Source of the DNA: Mycobacterium avium subsp. avium
GTDB lineage: Bacteria > Actinomycetota > Actinomycetes > Mycobacteriales > Mycobacteriaceae
DNA: 64,000 bases
Assembly: GCF_009741445.1 (NCBI RefSeq)
Contig: NZ_CP046507.1
Coordinates: 4,340,001-4,404,000 of the forward strand
Direction: 5' to 3'
The notes beneath the pieces were generated by a model that saw only the letters and a program-made list of their open reading frames with translations, ran no database searches and was not told the origin of the DNA. The translations under genes were made by a program, and so were the position numbers. Of the stretch, positions 54,303-63,776 are shown piece by piece (the stretch's first letter is position 1; every line of letters starts with the position of its first letter).

Positions 54303-56033
54303 GTGCAGACCATCGCCCTGATCGGGTTCCTCGGCGGCCTGATCACCGGGATCTCGCCGTGCATCCTGCCGGTGCTGCCGGTGATACTGCTGTCCGGCAT
54401 GGACGGCGACCGGCGCGGCGTGGGCTCCGCGGCGCGGCCCTACCTGGTGATCGCGGGCCTGGTGTGCAGCTTCAGCGTGGCCACGCTGATCGGCTCGGCG
54501 CTGCTGACGGCGCTGCACCTGCCCCAGGATGCGATCCGGTGGACCGCCCTGGTGGTGCTGACCGCCATCGGGCTGGGACTGATCTTCCCGCCGCTGCAGC
54601 AACTGATCGAGCGACCGTTCGCCTACCTGCCGCAGCGCCAAAGTCGGCCCGGCGCAGACGGTTTCGGCCTGGGCCTGACGTTGGGCGCGCTGTACGTGCC
54701 GTGCGCCGGACCGGTGCTTGCCGCGATCGTGGTGGCCGGCGGCACCTCCTCGATCGGCCCCGGCGCGCTGGTGTTGACCGCGACGTTCGCCGCCGGAAAC
54801 GCGCTGCCGCTGCTGGCCTTCGCGCTGGCCGGCCGGCGCGTCGCCCAGCGGGTCGCGGCGTTCCGCCGCCGGCAGCGGGCGATACAGGTCGCCGGCGGGA
54901 TCGCGATGATCGTGCTGGCCGTCGCGCTGGTGTTCAACCTGCCCGCGATGCTGCAGCGCGCCGTCCCGGACTACACCACCGCGATGCAGAACCGGTTGGG
55001 CGCCAACGACCTTCAGCGCAGTCTGAGCCCCCCCGGGCCGCCGCCGACCCAGGGCGGCGCGCTGCAGCTGAGCCCGGGCGACGTCACCGGCGGCGGGGCG
55101 CTGTCCGACTGTTCCGACGGGTTGGCGGAGCTGCAGCGGTGCGGGCCGGCGCCCGCGCTCACCGGGATCACCGGGTGGCTCAACACCCCGGACGGCAAAC
55201 CGCTCGACCCGGCGGCGGTGCGCGGCAAGGTGATCCTGATCGACTTCTGGGCCTACTCGTGCATCAACTGCCAGCGCGCCATCCCGCACGTAATCGATTG
55301 GTACGACCGGTATCACGACAGCGGATTCCTGGTCATCGGGGTGCACACCCCGGAATACGCCTTCGAACGGGTCCCGGGCAACGTGGCCAGCGGCGCGGCC
55401 GACCTGCACATCGGCTATCCGATCGCCCTGGACAACGACTACGCGACGTGGAACAACTACCAGAACCTGTACTGGCCGGCCGAGTACCTGATCGACGCGA
55501 CCGGGCAGGTGCGGCACACCAAGTTCGGCGAAGGCGACTACGACGGCACCGAACGGCTGATCCGCGAACTGCTCGCCGCCGCCCATCCCGGCGCGCGGCT
55601 ACCCGCCCCGGCGAACACCGCCGACACCACACCGCAGTCCAGGCTCACCCCGGAGACCTACCTGGGCGTGGGCAAGGCCGGAAACTACGGCGGCACCGGC
55701 GATTACCGGTCGGGCACCGCGACGCTGAGCTATCCGGCCACCCTGGGCGAGGACAGGTTCGCGCTGCGCGGGCGCTGGACGCTGGACGACCAGGGCGCCA
55801 CCGCGGCCGGCGACGACTGCGCGGTCCGGCTGAACTACACCGCCAAAGACGTCTACGCCGTCGTCGGCGGCACCGGCACCCTGACCGTGACCCGGGACGG
55901 AACGACCACCACGACGCCGATCGGCGGGGCGCCCACCCTGCACCGGATCGTCGCCGACGACTCCGCGCACCGCGACCAGCTGGACATGCGCGTCAGCCCA
56001 GGGCTGCAGGTCTTCTCGTTCACCTTCGGCTAG
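54303..56033 (+). CDS. dipZ: Thiol-disulfide exchange protein DipZ
   Basis: 576 residues. Residues 1 to about 225 form a CcdA/DsbD-like membrane domain with six helices and cysteines in GISPCILPVLPVILLSG and VPCAGPVLAA. A thioredoxin-like domain follows (IDFWAYSCINCQRAIPH near 313-327, CINC active site), then a C-terminal beta domain (about 460-576). It passes electrons from the cytosol to extracytoplasmic thiols. GTG at 54303 begins the first membrane helix. In M. tuberculosis dipZ is at Rv2874 beside mpt70/mpt83; here it stands near the place of sigK. It converges with a membrane protein, overlapping by 14 bases. Confidence 0.9.
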   Translation: MQTIALIGFLGGLITGISPCILPVLPVILLSGMDGDRRGVGSAARPYLVIAGLVCSFSVATLIGSALLTALHLPQDAIRWTALVVLTAIGLGLIFPPLQQLIERPFAYLPQRQSRPGADGFGLGLTLGALYVPCAGPVLAAIVVAGGTSSIGPGALVLTATFAAGNALPLLAFALAGRRVAQRVAAFRRRQRAIQVAGGIAMIVLAVALVFNLPAMLQRAVPDYTTAMQNRLGANDLQRSLSPPGPPPTQGGALQLSPGDVTGGGALSDCSDGLAELQRCGPAPALTGITGWLNTPDGKPLDPAAVRGKVILIDFWAYSCINCQRAIPHVIDWYDRYHDSGFLVIGVHTPEYAFERVPGNVASGAADLHIGYPIALDNDYATWNNYQNLYWPAEYLIDATGQVRHTKFGEGDYDGTERLIRELLAAAHPGARLPAPANTADTTPQSRLTPETYLGVGKAGNYGGTGDYRSGTATLSYPATLGEDRFALRGRWTLDDQGATAAGDDCAVRLNYTAKDVYAVVGGTGTLTVTRDGTTTTTPIGGAPTLHRIVADDSAHRDQLDMRVSPGLQVFSFTFG

Positions 56034-56868
56034 CCGCACCGGCCAGGCCGCCCAGCACCGCCACCAGCACGCCCAGCCCCGCCAGCGCCGCCCCGGCCAG
56101 CAGCGTGGCGTTGAGCCATTGGTGCACACCGGATTCGGCGTGCGCGACCATCACCTCGGCGATGCGGCGGACGTTGCCGGTGGTGTGGTTGAGCGCGTCG
56201 TTGACGTAGCGGCCGGCCGCCTCCAGGCCGGCCCATCCGGCCGCGCCGACCAGCAGCGCCGCGACGCCCAGGCTGCTGAGCGCCTTGCCGCGGCGCCGGG
56301 CGGCGGCCAGCGTCAGCAGCGCGCCCACCCCGCACAGCGCCGCCGACCCCAGGCTCAGCCACGGCCCCCAGCGCGTCAGCCCGCTGAGCCGGCCCTGCCG
56401 AGGCACCGAAACGGTAAGCGGCACAGTCAGTTTCGCCGGGACCGCGACGTTGTGCCGGCGCAGCAGCGGCCGGATCGAGGGGTCGTCGAGCATCGGGGCC
56501 ACATCGACCGCCCACTGGTCGCCGCCCGCGCCGGACCCGTCGAACAGCCAGGCGTGCGCGGCGCGGTTGGCCTGGGCGAACAACGGCGGAAACGCCGGCC
56601 CCGCGGTGAACGCGGCAGCGGCGTCGTGCACCTGCGTACCGTCCACCGGGTAGCGGCCGCCGCCGTGCTCGGCGATCAAAGCCATTGCCCGCGTGGTGAG
56701 TTCGGCCGCCATGGCGGATTGCAGCGCCGGGTCGGCGGCGGCCCGGCGGGCCAGCGCGGCATAGCCGTCGGCGTCGACGACGTGCAGCTGCACCCATCCC
56801 GCCGGCACCGCCACCGCCAGGGCCAGCGTGGCGATCAGCCACCCCAGCACGACGCCCGCGAATCGCAC
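56020..56868 (-). CDS. Membrane protein of unknown function
   Basis: 282 residues with helices at the N-terminus (VLGWLIATLALAVAVPAGWV) and three in the C-terminal half (WLSLGSAALCGVGALLTLAA; GVAALLVGAAGWAGLEAAG; LLAGAALAGLGVLVAVLGGLAG). The extracytoplasmic part holds ALARRAAADPALQSAMAAELTTRAMALI. I do not recognise a family. Its 3' end overlaps dipZ. The DinB gene ends 10 bases upstream of its start on the same strand, so they may be cotranscribed. Confidence 0.75.
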   Translation of the reverse strand: MRFAGVVLGWLIATLALAVAVPAGWVQLHVVDADGYAALARRAAADPALQSAMAAELTTRAMALIAEHGGGRYPVDGTQVHDAAAAFTAGPAFPPLFAQANRAAHAWLFDGSGAGGDQWAVDVAPMLDDPSIRPLLRRHNVAVPAKLTVPLTVSVPRQGRLSGLTRWGPWLSLGSAALCGVGALLTLAAARRRGKALSSLGVAALLVGAAGWAGLEAAGRYVNDALNHTTGNVRRIAEVMVAHAESGVHQWLNATLLAGAALAGLGVLVAVLGGLAGAASRR

Positions 56869-56878
56869 GCCCGCGAAT

Positions 56879-57394
56879 CTACTGAATTCCCCGCACGTAT
56901 GCGGCCTGCCCGAGGTGCTGGGCGCAGTCGTCGATGATGCTCACCAGCCGCGCGCTGGCCGTCACCGGCGGGTCCCAGTTGGTGTCCACGACGCGGCTCA
57001 GCTCCCCGGCGGTCACCCCGCCGATGTATTCGCAGGTGAGCTCGTGCACCGCGTGGTAGTAGCCGGACAGCAGGTCGGCGGGCGCCCGCACCTTGGCGAC
57101 GTCCTCGGGCGTATGCCCGTAGCCGGTGTCGTTGCGCGGCAGGTCCAGCCCGAACCGGTCCACCCAGCCGTCGCGGGTCCACACCTGCTCCACCCCGGCG
57201 ATGTCGGCCAGCTGGATGTCCTGCACCCGGGCGCTGTGCCAGATCAGCCAGGCGATGCTGTTGGCGTCGGGGGTCGGGCGGTAGCCCGACACCTCGTCGG
57301 TCAACCCGTCGGTGAGTTCGTCGACGTGTTCGATCAGCCGGGTGAACGCGTCGCGCAGCAGCTCTCGGGTAACGGCGTCGCTGTCAGCTCGCAT
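56879..57394 (-). CDS. DinB/DUF664-family protein (Rv0443-like)
   Basis: 171 residues, the four-helix DinB-like fold. Metal-binding His residues occur in AWLIWHSARVQDIQL, YYHAVHELTCEYI and DDCAQHLGQAAYVRG. The family includes mycothiol- and bacillithiol-dependent transferases and enzymes of unknown role; substrate not known. It has the same length as Rv0443. It lies 10 bases downstream of the VOC gene. Confidence 0.88.
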   Translation of the reverse strand: MRADSDAVTRELLRDAFTRLIEHVDELTDGLTDEVSGYRPTPDANSIAWLIWHSARVQDIQLADIAGVEQVWTRDGWVDRFGLDLPRNDTGYGHTPEDVAKVRAPADLLSGYYHAVHELTCEYIGGVTAGELSRVVDTNWDPPVTASARLVSIIDDCAQHLGQAAYVRGIQ

Positions 57395-57404
57395 AAGGCC
57401 GACC

Positions 57405-57770
57405 CTACGCGCCGTGCCAGACCGCCTCGACGTTGTTGCCGTCGGGGTCGCGCACGAACGCACCGAAATAGCCGGGGTGGTATTCGGGCCACAGCCGCGG
57501 CGGGTGCAGCACCTCGGCGCCCAGCTCGACGGCCGCCCGGTGGAAGGCACGCACCGCGTCCTCGTCGGCGGCCTCGAAGGCCAGGTGCACCTCCCGGTTG
57601 GGGCCCGCGGGCGCGTCCGAGATCCAGAAGGTCGGTTTGCCCGCCCGGCCGTAGCCGATGGCTGGCCCCACATCCAGCTGCCGGGAGAAACCCAGGGTGC
57701 CCAGCACGGCGTCGTAAAACCGCTGAGATTCCGCGTAGTTGGCGCAGTTGATTCCCACGTGATCGATCAC
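57405..57770 (-). CDS. VOC/glyoxalase superfamily protein
   Basis: 121 residues, one VOC domain. MIDHVGINCANYAESQRFYDAVLGTLGFSRQ begins with the metal-binding His, HLAFEA is the second site and FVRDPDGNNVEAVWH holds the Glu. It may be a lyase, dioxygenase or binding protein. It is transcribed with the DinB gene downstream and is not in this place in M. tuberculosis, to my knowledge. Confidence 0.88.
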   Translation of the reverse strand: MIDHVGINCANYAESQRFYDAVLGTLGFSRQLDVGPAIGYGRAGKPTFWISDAPAGPNREVHLAFEAADEDAVRAFHRAAVELGAEVLHPPRLWPEYHPGYFGAFVRDPDGNNVEAVWHGA

Positions 57771-57817
57771 GGAACAGATCCTGGCACGACCGGCGGGAAC
57801 GGTCGTAGATTGTTTGA

Positions 57818-59548
57818 ATGACTTACGACCTCATCATCCGTAATGGCAGCATCGTCGACGGGCTGGGGGGTGAGCCGTACGTCGGCGACGTGGCGGTGCG
57901 CGACGGCGTGATCGCGGCGGTCGGTGCGGTGAACGGGGCCACCGCGAACCGCGAGATCGACGCCACCGGGCGGCTGGTCACGCCGGGCTTCGTGGACCTG
58001 CACACCCACTACGACGGCCAGGCCGTCTGGTCGGAGCGGCTGACCCCGTCCTCGGCGCACGGGGTGACCACGGTGGTGATGGGCAACTGCGGCGTCGGCT
58101 TCGCCCCGTGCCGCCAGTCCGACCACGACGTGCTGGTCGACGTGATGGCCGGTGTCGAGGACATCCCCGGCGTCGTGATGACCGACGGCCTGCCGTGGAC
58201 GTGGGAGACGTTCCCCGAATACCTGGACACCCTCGAGGCCGGCAAGCGTGACATCGACGTGGCCGCCTATCTGCCGCATTCGCCGCTGCGGGTGTACGTG
58301 ATGGGTCAGCGCGGCGCCGACCGGGAGCCGGCCACCGCGGAGGACCTGGCGAAGATGCGGGCGCTGGCCAAGGAGGCGGTCGAGGTGGGCGCACTGGGTT
58401 TCGCCTCGTCGCGGCTGACCATCCACAAGACCGAAAGTGGTTCTCCCATCCCGAGTTACGACGCCGCCCGGGAGGAGATCGAGCAGATCGCCCGGGGTGT
58501 GGTGGACGGCGGCGGCGGCCTGCTGCAGTTCGTTCCCGACATCCCGGCCGGCGGCTACCAGCCGGTGCTGCAGACGGTGTTCGACGTCGCCGAGGACGTC
58601 GGCCTGCCGCTCACCTTCACCCTCGTCGTCGCCAACTCCGGTGACCCGACGTGGCCGGACGCCATCACGATGATCGAGAAGGCCAACGCGGCGGGCGGCG
58701 ACATCACCGCGCAGCTGTTGCCGCGCCCGATCGGGTTGATCATCGGATTGCAGTTGAGCGCAAACCCATTCGTGCTCTACCCCAGCTACCGCGAGATCGC
58801 GCACCTGCCGCTGGCCGAGCGGGTCGCACAGATGCGCAAGCCCGAGGTGCGGGCCCGCATCCTGGCCGACAAGCCCGGCGAGGGCCACCCGATCCTGTAC
58901 GTGGCCCAGATGTGGGACTGGATCTACCCGCTCGGCGACAACCCCGATTACGAGCCGGACCCGTCGACGTCCATCGCGGCCCGGGCCCGCGCCCGCGGCG
59001 TGGATCCGATGGAGGAGGCCTACGACCGGCTGCTCGACGACGACGGCCGGGCCATGCTGCTGGTGGCGACCAGCAACCTGCAGGGCAACTCGCTGGACAC
59101 CGTCGGGGAGCTGCTGCACCGCGACGATGTGGTGCTGGGTCTGGGCGACGGCGGCGCGCACTACGGGATGATCTGCGACGCCAGCTACTCGACCTACTTC
59201 CTGACGCACTGGGCGCGCGACCGAAAGTCGGGGCGGTTCAGCGTGGCCGACGCGGTGCGCCGGCTCACCTCGGTGCCCGCGCGGGTGGCAGGGCTGGGCG
59301 ACCGCGGCCGCATCGCGGTGGGCTACAAGGCCGACCTCAATGTCATCGACCACGCCGCGCTGCGGCTGCACAAGCCGGTGATCAGTCACGACCTGCCGGC
59401 GGGCGGGCGGCGCCTGGACCAGACCGCCGACGGCTACGTCGCCACCATCGTGTCCGGAGAGATCATCGCCGAGAACGGCGTGCCCACCGCTGCGCGTCCG
59501 GGCAAGTTGGTGCGCGGCCGCCGGCCCGGCCCGGCACCCTTGCGATAA
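57818..59548 (+). CDS. N-acyl-D-amino-acid deacylase family amidohydrolase
   Basis: 576 residues of the D-aminoacylase/dihydroorotase-like fold. TPGFVDLHTHYDGQ carries the HxH metal site near residue 67, VVMGNCGVGFAPC the Cys of the D-aminoacylase group, and GDGGAHYGMICDASY the catalytic Asp. It should hydrolyse N-acyl-D-amino acids or a related ureide/amide. Start ATG 57818. The gene is divergent from the VOC gene by 47 bases and is 37 bases ahead of the PPE gene. M. tuberculosis has no counterpart here as far as I recall. Confidence 0.88.
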   Translation: MTYDLIIRNGSIVDGLGGEPYVGDVAVRDGVIAAVGAVNGATANREIDATGRLVTPGFVDLHTHYDGQAVWSERLTPSSAHGVTTVVMGNCGVGFAPCRQSDHDVLVDVMAGVEDIPGVVMTDGLPWTWETFPEYLDTLEAGKRDIDVAAYLPHSPLRVYVMGQRGADREPATAEDLAKMRALAKEAVEVGALGFASSRLTIHKTESGSPIPSYDAAREEIEQIARGVVDGGGGLLQFVPDIPAGGYQPVLQTVFDVAEDVGLPLTFTLVVANSGDPTWPDAITMIEKANAAGGDITAQLLPRPIGLIIGLQLSANPFVLYPSYREIAHLPLAERVAQMRKPEVRARILADKPGEGHPILYVAQMWDWIYPLGDNPDYEPDPSTSIAARARARGVDPMEEAYDRLLDDDGRAMLLVATSNLQGNSLDTVGELLHRDDVVLGLGDGGAHYGMICDASYSTYFLTHWARDRKSGRFSVADAVRRLTSVPARVAGLGDRGRIAVGYKADLNVIDHAALRLHKPVISHDLPAGGRRLDQTADGYVATIVSGEIIAENGVPTAARPGKLVRGRRPGPAPLR

Positions 59549-59585
59549 CGCCCCAAAAGTGGCATATACCAGCTAAGTTGGGTCC

Positions 59586-60230
59586 GTGACGAACCCGCAT
59601 TTTGCGTGGTTGCCGCCAGAAGTCAACTCGGCACTAATTTATTCCGGTCCTGGTCCCGGGCCGCTGCTTGCTGCCGCGGCGGCGTGGGACGGCCTGGCCG
59701 AGGAGCTGGCGTCGTCGGCACAGTCGTTTTCTTCGGTCACGTCGGATCTGGCCAGCGGGTCGTGGCAGGGCGCGTCGTCGGCGGCCATGATGACCGTCGC
59801 CAACCAATACGTGAGCTGGCTGTCCGCGGCCGCCGCGCAGGCCGAGGAGGTGTCGCACCAGGCCTCGGCCATCGCGACGGCGTTCGAGGTGGCCCTGGCG
59901 GCCACCGTGCAGCCCGCCGTGGTGGCCGCCAACCGGGCGTTGGTGCAGGCGCTGGCCGCCACCAACTGGCTGGGCCAGAACACGCCGGCGATCGCCGACA
60001 TCGAGGCCGCCTACGAGCAGATGTGGGCCTCGGACGTGGCGGCGATGTTCGGCTACCACGCCGACGCATCGGCGGCCGTGGCGAAGTTGCCGCCGTGGAA
60101 TGAGGTGTTGCAGAACCTCGGGTTCTCCAACGCCAGCACCGCCGTCACCCGCCCGGCCGGCTCGGGCGCCGTGGCCCGCGGCTACACCTCGCGCATCGCG
60201 GGGTTTCTCGCGCCGCGCGCGCCGCAGTGA
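59586..60230 (+). CDS. Short PPE-family protein (PPE10 position, Rv0442c-like)
   Basis: 214 residues. The PPE domain spans 1 to about 180 (FAWLPPEVNSALIYSGPG at residue 6, PPE at 10-12; GSWQGASSAAM as the WxG turn near 57). It ends with a 30-residue tail and lacks the long MPTR repeat region of M. tuberculosis PPE10. No PE partner or EspG chaperone is adjacent, so its heterodimer partner must be encoded elsewhere. GTG start. It should be exported by an ESX system. Confidence 0.88.
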   Translation: MTNPHFAWLPPEVNSALIYSGPGPGPLLAAAAAWDGLAEELASSAQSFSSVTSDLASGSWQGASSAAMMTVANQYVSWLSAAAAQAEEVSHQASAIATAFEVALAATVQPAVVAANRALVQALAATNWLGQNTPAIADIEAAYEQMWASDVAAMFGYHADASAAVAKLPPWNEVLQNLGFSNASTAVTRPAGSGAVARGYTSRIAGFLAPRAPQ

Positions 60231-60257
60231 CGCCGCGCGCGCCTATCGTGGAACATC

Positions 60258-60650
60258 ATGCGCAGCAAGAAGAAGGTCGATCTGCAGGCGCTGGCCGACG
60301 CGCTGGCCGACTACCCGTATGCCTACCTGATCACGGTCGACGACGACTACCGCGCGCACACCGTGACGGTCGAACCGGTGCTGCGTGAGTCGATCCTGGA
60401 CGTCGGGTTGATCGGTGGCCGCACTCAGCAGAACCTGGCCCGGCGCCGCGACGTCACCCTGCTGTGGCCGCCGACCGAGCCGGGCGGCTACTCGCTGATC
60501 GTCGACGGCACGGCGCAGGTGAGCGAGGCCGGCGACGCGGTTCGGCTGGCGGTGGCGCCCACCCGCGCGCTGTTGCACCGCGACGCCGACTCGGCCGACG
60601 CCGCCAAGGGCTGTCTGCACGACTGCGTGGTTTTCTCGCTGCCGGCCTAG
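60258..60650 (+). CDS. PPOX-class flavin/F420-binding protein (Rv0441c-like)
   Basis: 130 residues of the pyridoxamine-phosphate-oxidase split-barrel fold, with LADYPYAYLITVDDDYRAHTVTV, NLARRRDVTLLWPP and GGYSLIVDGTAQV segments. It could bind F420, FMN or heme; the cofactor is unproven. ATG start, 28 bases after the PPE gene. A 268-base gap follows in which I see no reading frame or clear RNA. Confidence 0.8.
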   Translation: MRSKKKVDLQALADALADYPYAYLITVDDDYRAHTVTVEPVLRESILDVGLIGGRTQQNLARRRDVTLLWPPTEPGGYSLIVDGTAQVSEAGDAVRLAVAPTRALLHRDADSADAAKGCLHDCVVFSLPA

Positions 60651-60903
60651 ACGGTATGGGGGCTGGGGCCTCGCTCACATGTGAACGTGTTTTGATCAGC
60701 GCAAGAAACGCTCCGTGGGTCCCAACGCCGCGATCGCGCGTCAGCTGGCCGGATGGTGCTGGTCGCTGGCGGTGCTTGAACGATTGAACACCCCACAAAT
60801 GTCCGGATGAGTCAGCAGGTGTCGGCAAGCGTCTTGGAGTGACCCGCGTCGCCGCTATGAGCAATCACGTTGCACCACAACGGGATAACGCTCACCCTAC
60901 GGG

Positions 60904-60967
60904 CGCCGAGCGTGGGCCTTACGCACGCGAACTCGCTCGCGGTCGACCGTAGGCCCCACGCTCGGCG
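60904..60967. repeat. Imperfect palindrome overlapping the 3' end of the DUF559 gene
   Basis: Perfect 13-base outer arms CGCCGAGCGTGGG (60904-60916) and CCCACGCTCGGCG (60955-60967), with roughly matching inner bases, enclose the DUF559 stop codon and its last codons. The arm core equals those at 4205-4264 and 61812-61877. Confidence 0.85.
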
Positions 60968-61776
60968 AGCTTGGCCGTGACGCGCTCGACGATCACCTGC
61001 GGCCGCGACAACATCGCCGCGCTGACTCTGATCACGGCCCAGCCGGCCGCCTCGAGCAACGCGATTCGCTCGATGTCCCAGGCCCGCTGATAGGGATCGT
61101 CCCAGTGCTGGATCCCGTCGTACTCGACGGCGACCTTCCACTCCCGCCACCCCATGTCCACCCGAACGCGCAGCTCTCGCAGCTCGATCTGCGTCTGCGG
61201 CTTCGGCAGTCCGGCCCGCACCAGCAGCACCCGCAACCTGGTCTCCTGGGGAGACTCCGCACCGCCGTCGGCCAGCTCCAGCGAGGCGCGCAGCCGGCGA
61301 ATGCCGCGGGCGCCCCGGTGCCGGTCGGCCACAGCGACGACGTCGGCGGGCTTGATACCCGTCGCGTTGAGTAACGCGTCGAGGATCGGCAGCGCCTTGG
61401 CGGCGGGCAGGCCGCAACCGATGTCGAACGCCGTCCGGGCCGCGGTCGTCACCCGCATTCCGGACACGGTGTCCGCCTCGTCATCGGCCAGCGTGTAGCT
61501 GCGCACGAGGATGCCGCGCTGACCGTGCCGATCCGCGCGCACGATTTCGGCGGGCGCGGCCGCATCGAGCCACTTGGTGCCATGGATCGCCGCGGCGGAC
61601 AAACCGGCCAGTGTCGCACCGGTCGACAGCCACGCCGCGCGCGCCTTGCCGGCCGGCGTCAGCTCGGCGTCCTTCGCGATGTAGACGTCGCGGAACACCT
61701 TGCGATACCGCGTTCGCAGCTGACTGCGGGTCACCGCGCCGCGGTGCAGGGCGTCACTGCCCAGAAACGGGGACAT
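60919..61776 (-). CDS. DUF559 (Vsr-like nuclease fold) protein with AbiEi-like N-terminus
   Basis: 285 residues. The N-terminal 100 (RGAVTRSQLRTRYRKVFRDVYI... LSAAAIHG) resemble the winged-helix AbiEi antitoxin/Rv2827c-type domain. The C-terminal 110 form a DUF559/Vsr-like domain: RVDMGWREWKVAVEYDGIQHW with Asp, Glu and His in nuclease positions, then WAVIRVSAAML. The family is common in mycobacteria and its function is unknown to me. ATG 61776 is used; an upstream frame reaching 61902 passes through the palindrome and is unlikely. It sits between the Rv0441c and groEL2 counterparts, an insertion relative to M. tuberculosis. Confidence 0.85.
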   Translation of the reverse strand: MSPFLGSDALHRGAVTRSQLRTRYRKVFRDVYIAKDAELTPAGKARAAWLSTGATLAGLSAAAIHGTKWLDAAAPAEIVRADRHGQRGILVRSYTLADDEADTVSGMRVTTAARTAFDIGCGLPAAKALPILDALLNATGIKPADVVAVADRHRGARGIRRLRASLELADGGAESPQETRLRVLLVRAGLPKPQTQIELRELRVRVDMGWREWKVAVEYDGIQHWDDPYQRAWDIERIALLEAAGWAVIRVSAAMLSRPQVIVERVTAKLAERGAYGRPRASSRA

Positions 61777-61811
61777 GCCGGCATATTCGCCGTCGCACAC
61801 GCGCGGCGGGT

Positions 61812-61877
61812 GCGCCGAGCGTGGGGGCTGTGCACGAATTCCGGGGTGTGGACGGACGTAGCCCCCACGCTCGGCGC
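61812..61877. repeat. Palindrome upstream of the DUF559 gene
   Basis: Perfect 18-base arms GCGCCGAGCGTGGGGGCT (61812-61829) and AGCCCCCACGCTCGGCGC (61860-61877) around a 30-base centre, 36 bases before the DUF559 start and 28 bases from the groEL2 terminator. It forms the second half of a pair bounding the gene. Confidence 0.88.
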
Positions 61878-61904
61878 GGTAAACCAGGCCCGACGCGGGC
61901 ACGA

Positions 61905-61945
61905 AAAAGCCCGGCCCACTCGAGATTTCGAGGGACCGGGCTTTT
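61905..61945 (-). terminator. Intrinsic terminator of groEL2
   Basis: On the minus strand AAAAGCCCGG ... CCGGGCTTTTT forms a 10-base stem with an inner CTCGAAATCTCGAG fold and ends in five T residues, 12 bases past the groEL2 stop. This is a canonical intrinsic terminator, rare among mycobacterial genes. Confidence 0.85.
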
Positions 61946-61956
61946 CCGTAACGGAC

Positions 61957-63582
<1,626 letters not shown>

Positions 63583-63698
63583 TGCGAAGTGATTCCTCCG
63601 GATTGGGGATGACACGTCCTGGCCGGGTGCAGTGCCCGCGACGGACGACCAGGCTGCTGCCGTCGGGCGACGACAGAGCCGAGCCTCACCGTCCCGAC

Positions 63699-63725
63699 CT
63701 AGCACTCACTGGTCGCGAGTGCCAA
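63699..63725. promoter_or_regulatory. CIRCE operator 1 upstream of groEL2
   Basis: CTAGCACTC-ACTGGTCGC-GAGTGCCAA fits the CIRCE consensus TTAGCACTC-N9-GAGTGCTAA with two differences. HrcA binds here to repress heat-shock transcription. Confidence 0.92.
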
Positions 63726-63732
63726 GTCATTC

Positions 63733-63759
63733 TTAGCACTCGCCCATGCCGAGTGCAAG
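63733..63759. promoter_or_regulatory. CIRCE operator 2 upstream of groEL2
   Basis: TTAGCACTC-GCCCATGCC-GAGTGCAAG is the second CIRCE, with a perfect left arm and an altered final right-arm trinucleotide. It begins 34 bases from the first (about three helical turns), so two HrcA dimers could bind on one face. Confidence 0.9.
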
Positions 63760-63776
63760 AACAGGTCGGGGCGCAA

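Noticed and set aside
60651..60918. Possible small gene or RNA between the PPOX and DUF559 genes
   Set aside because: No convincing start, ribosome binding site or fold was found apart from the palindrome at its right end.
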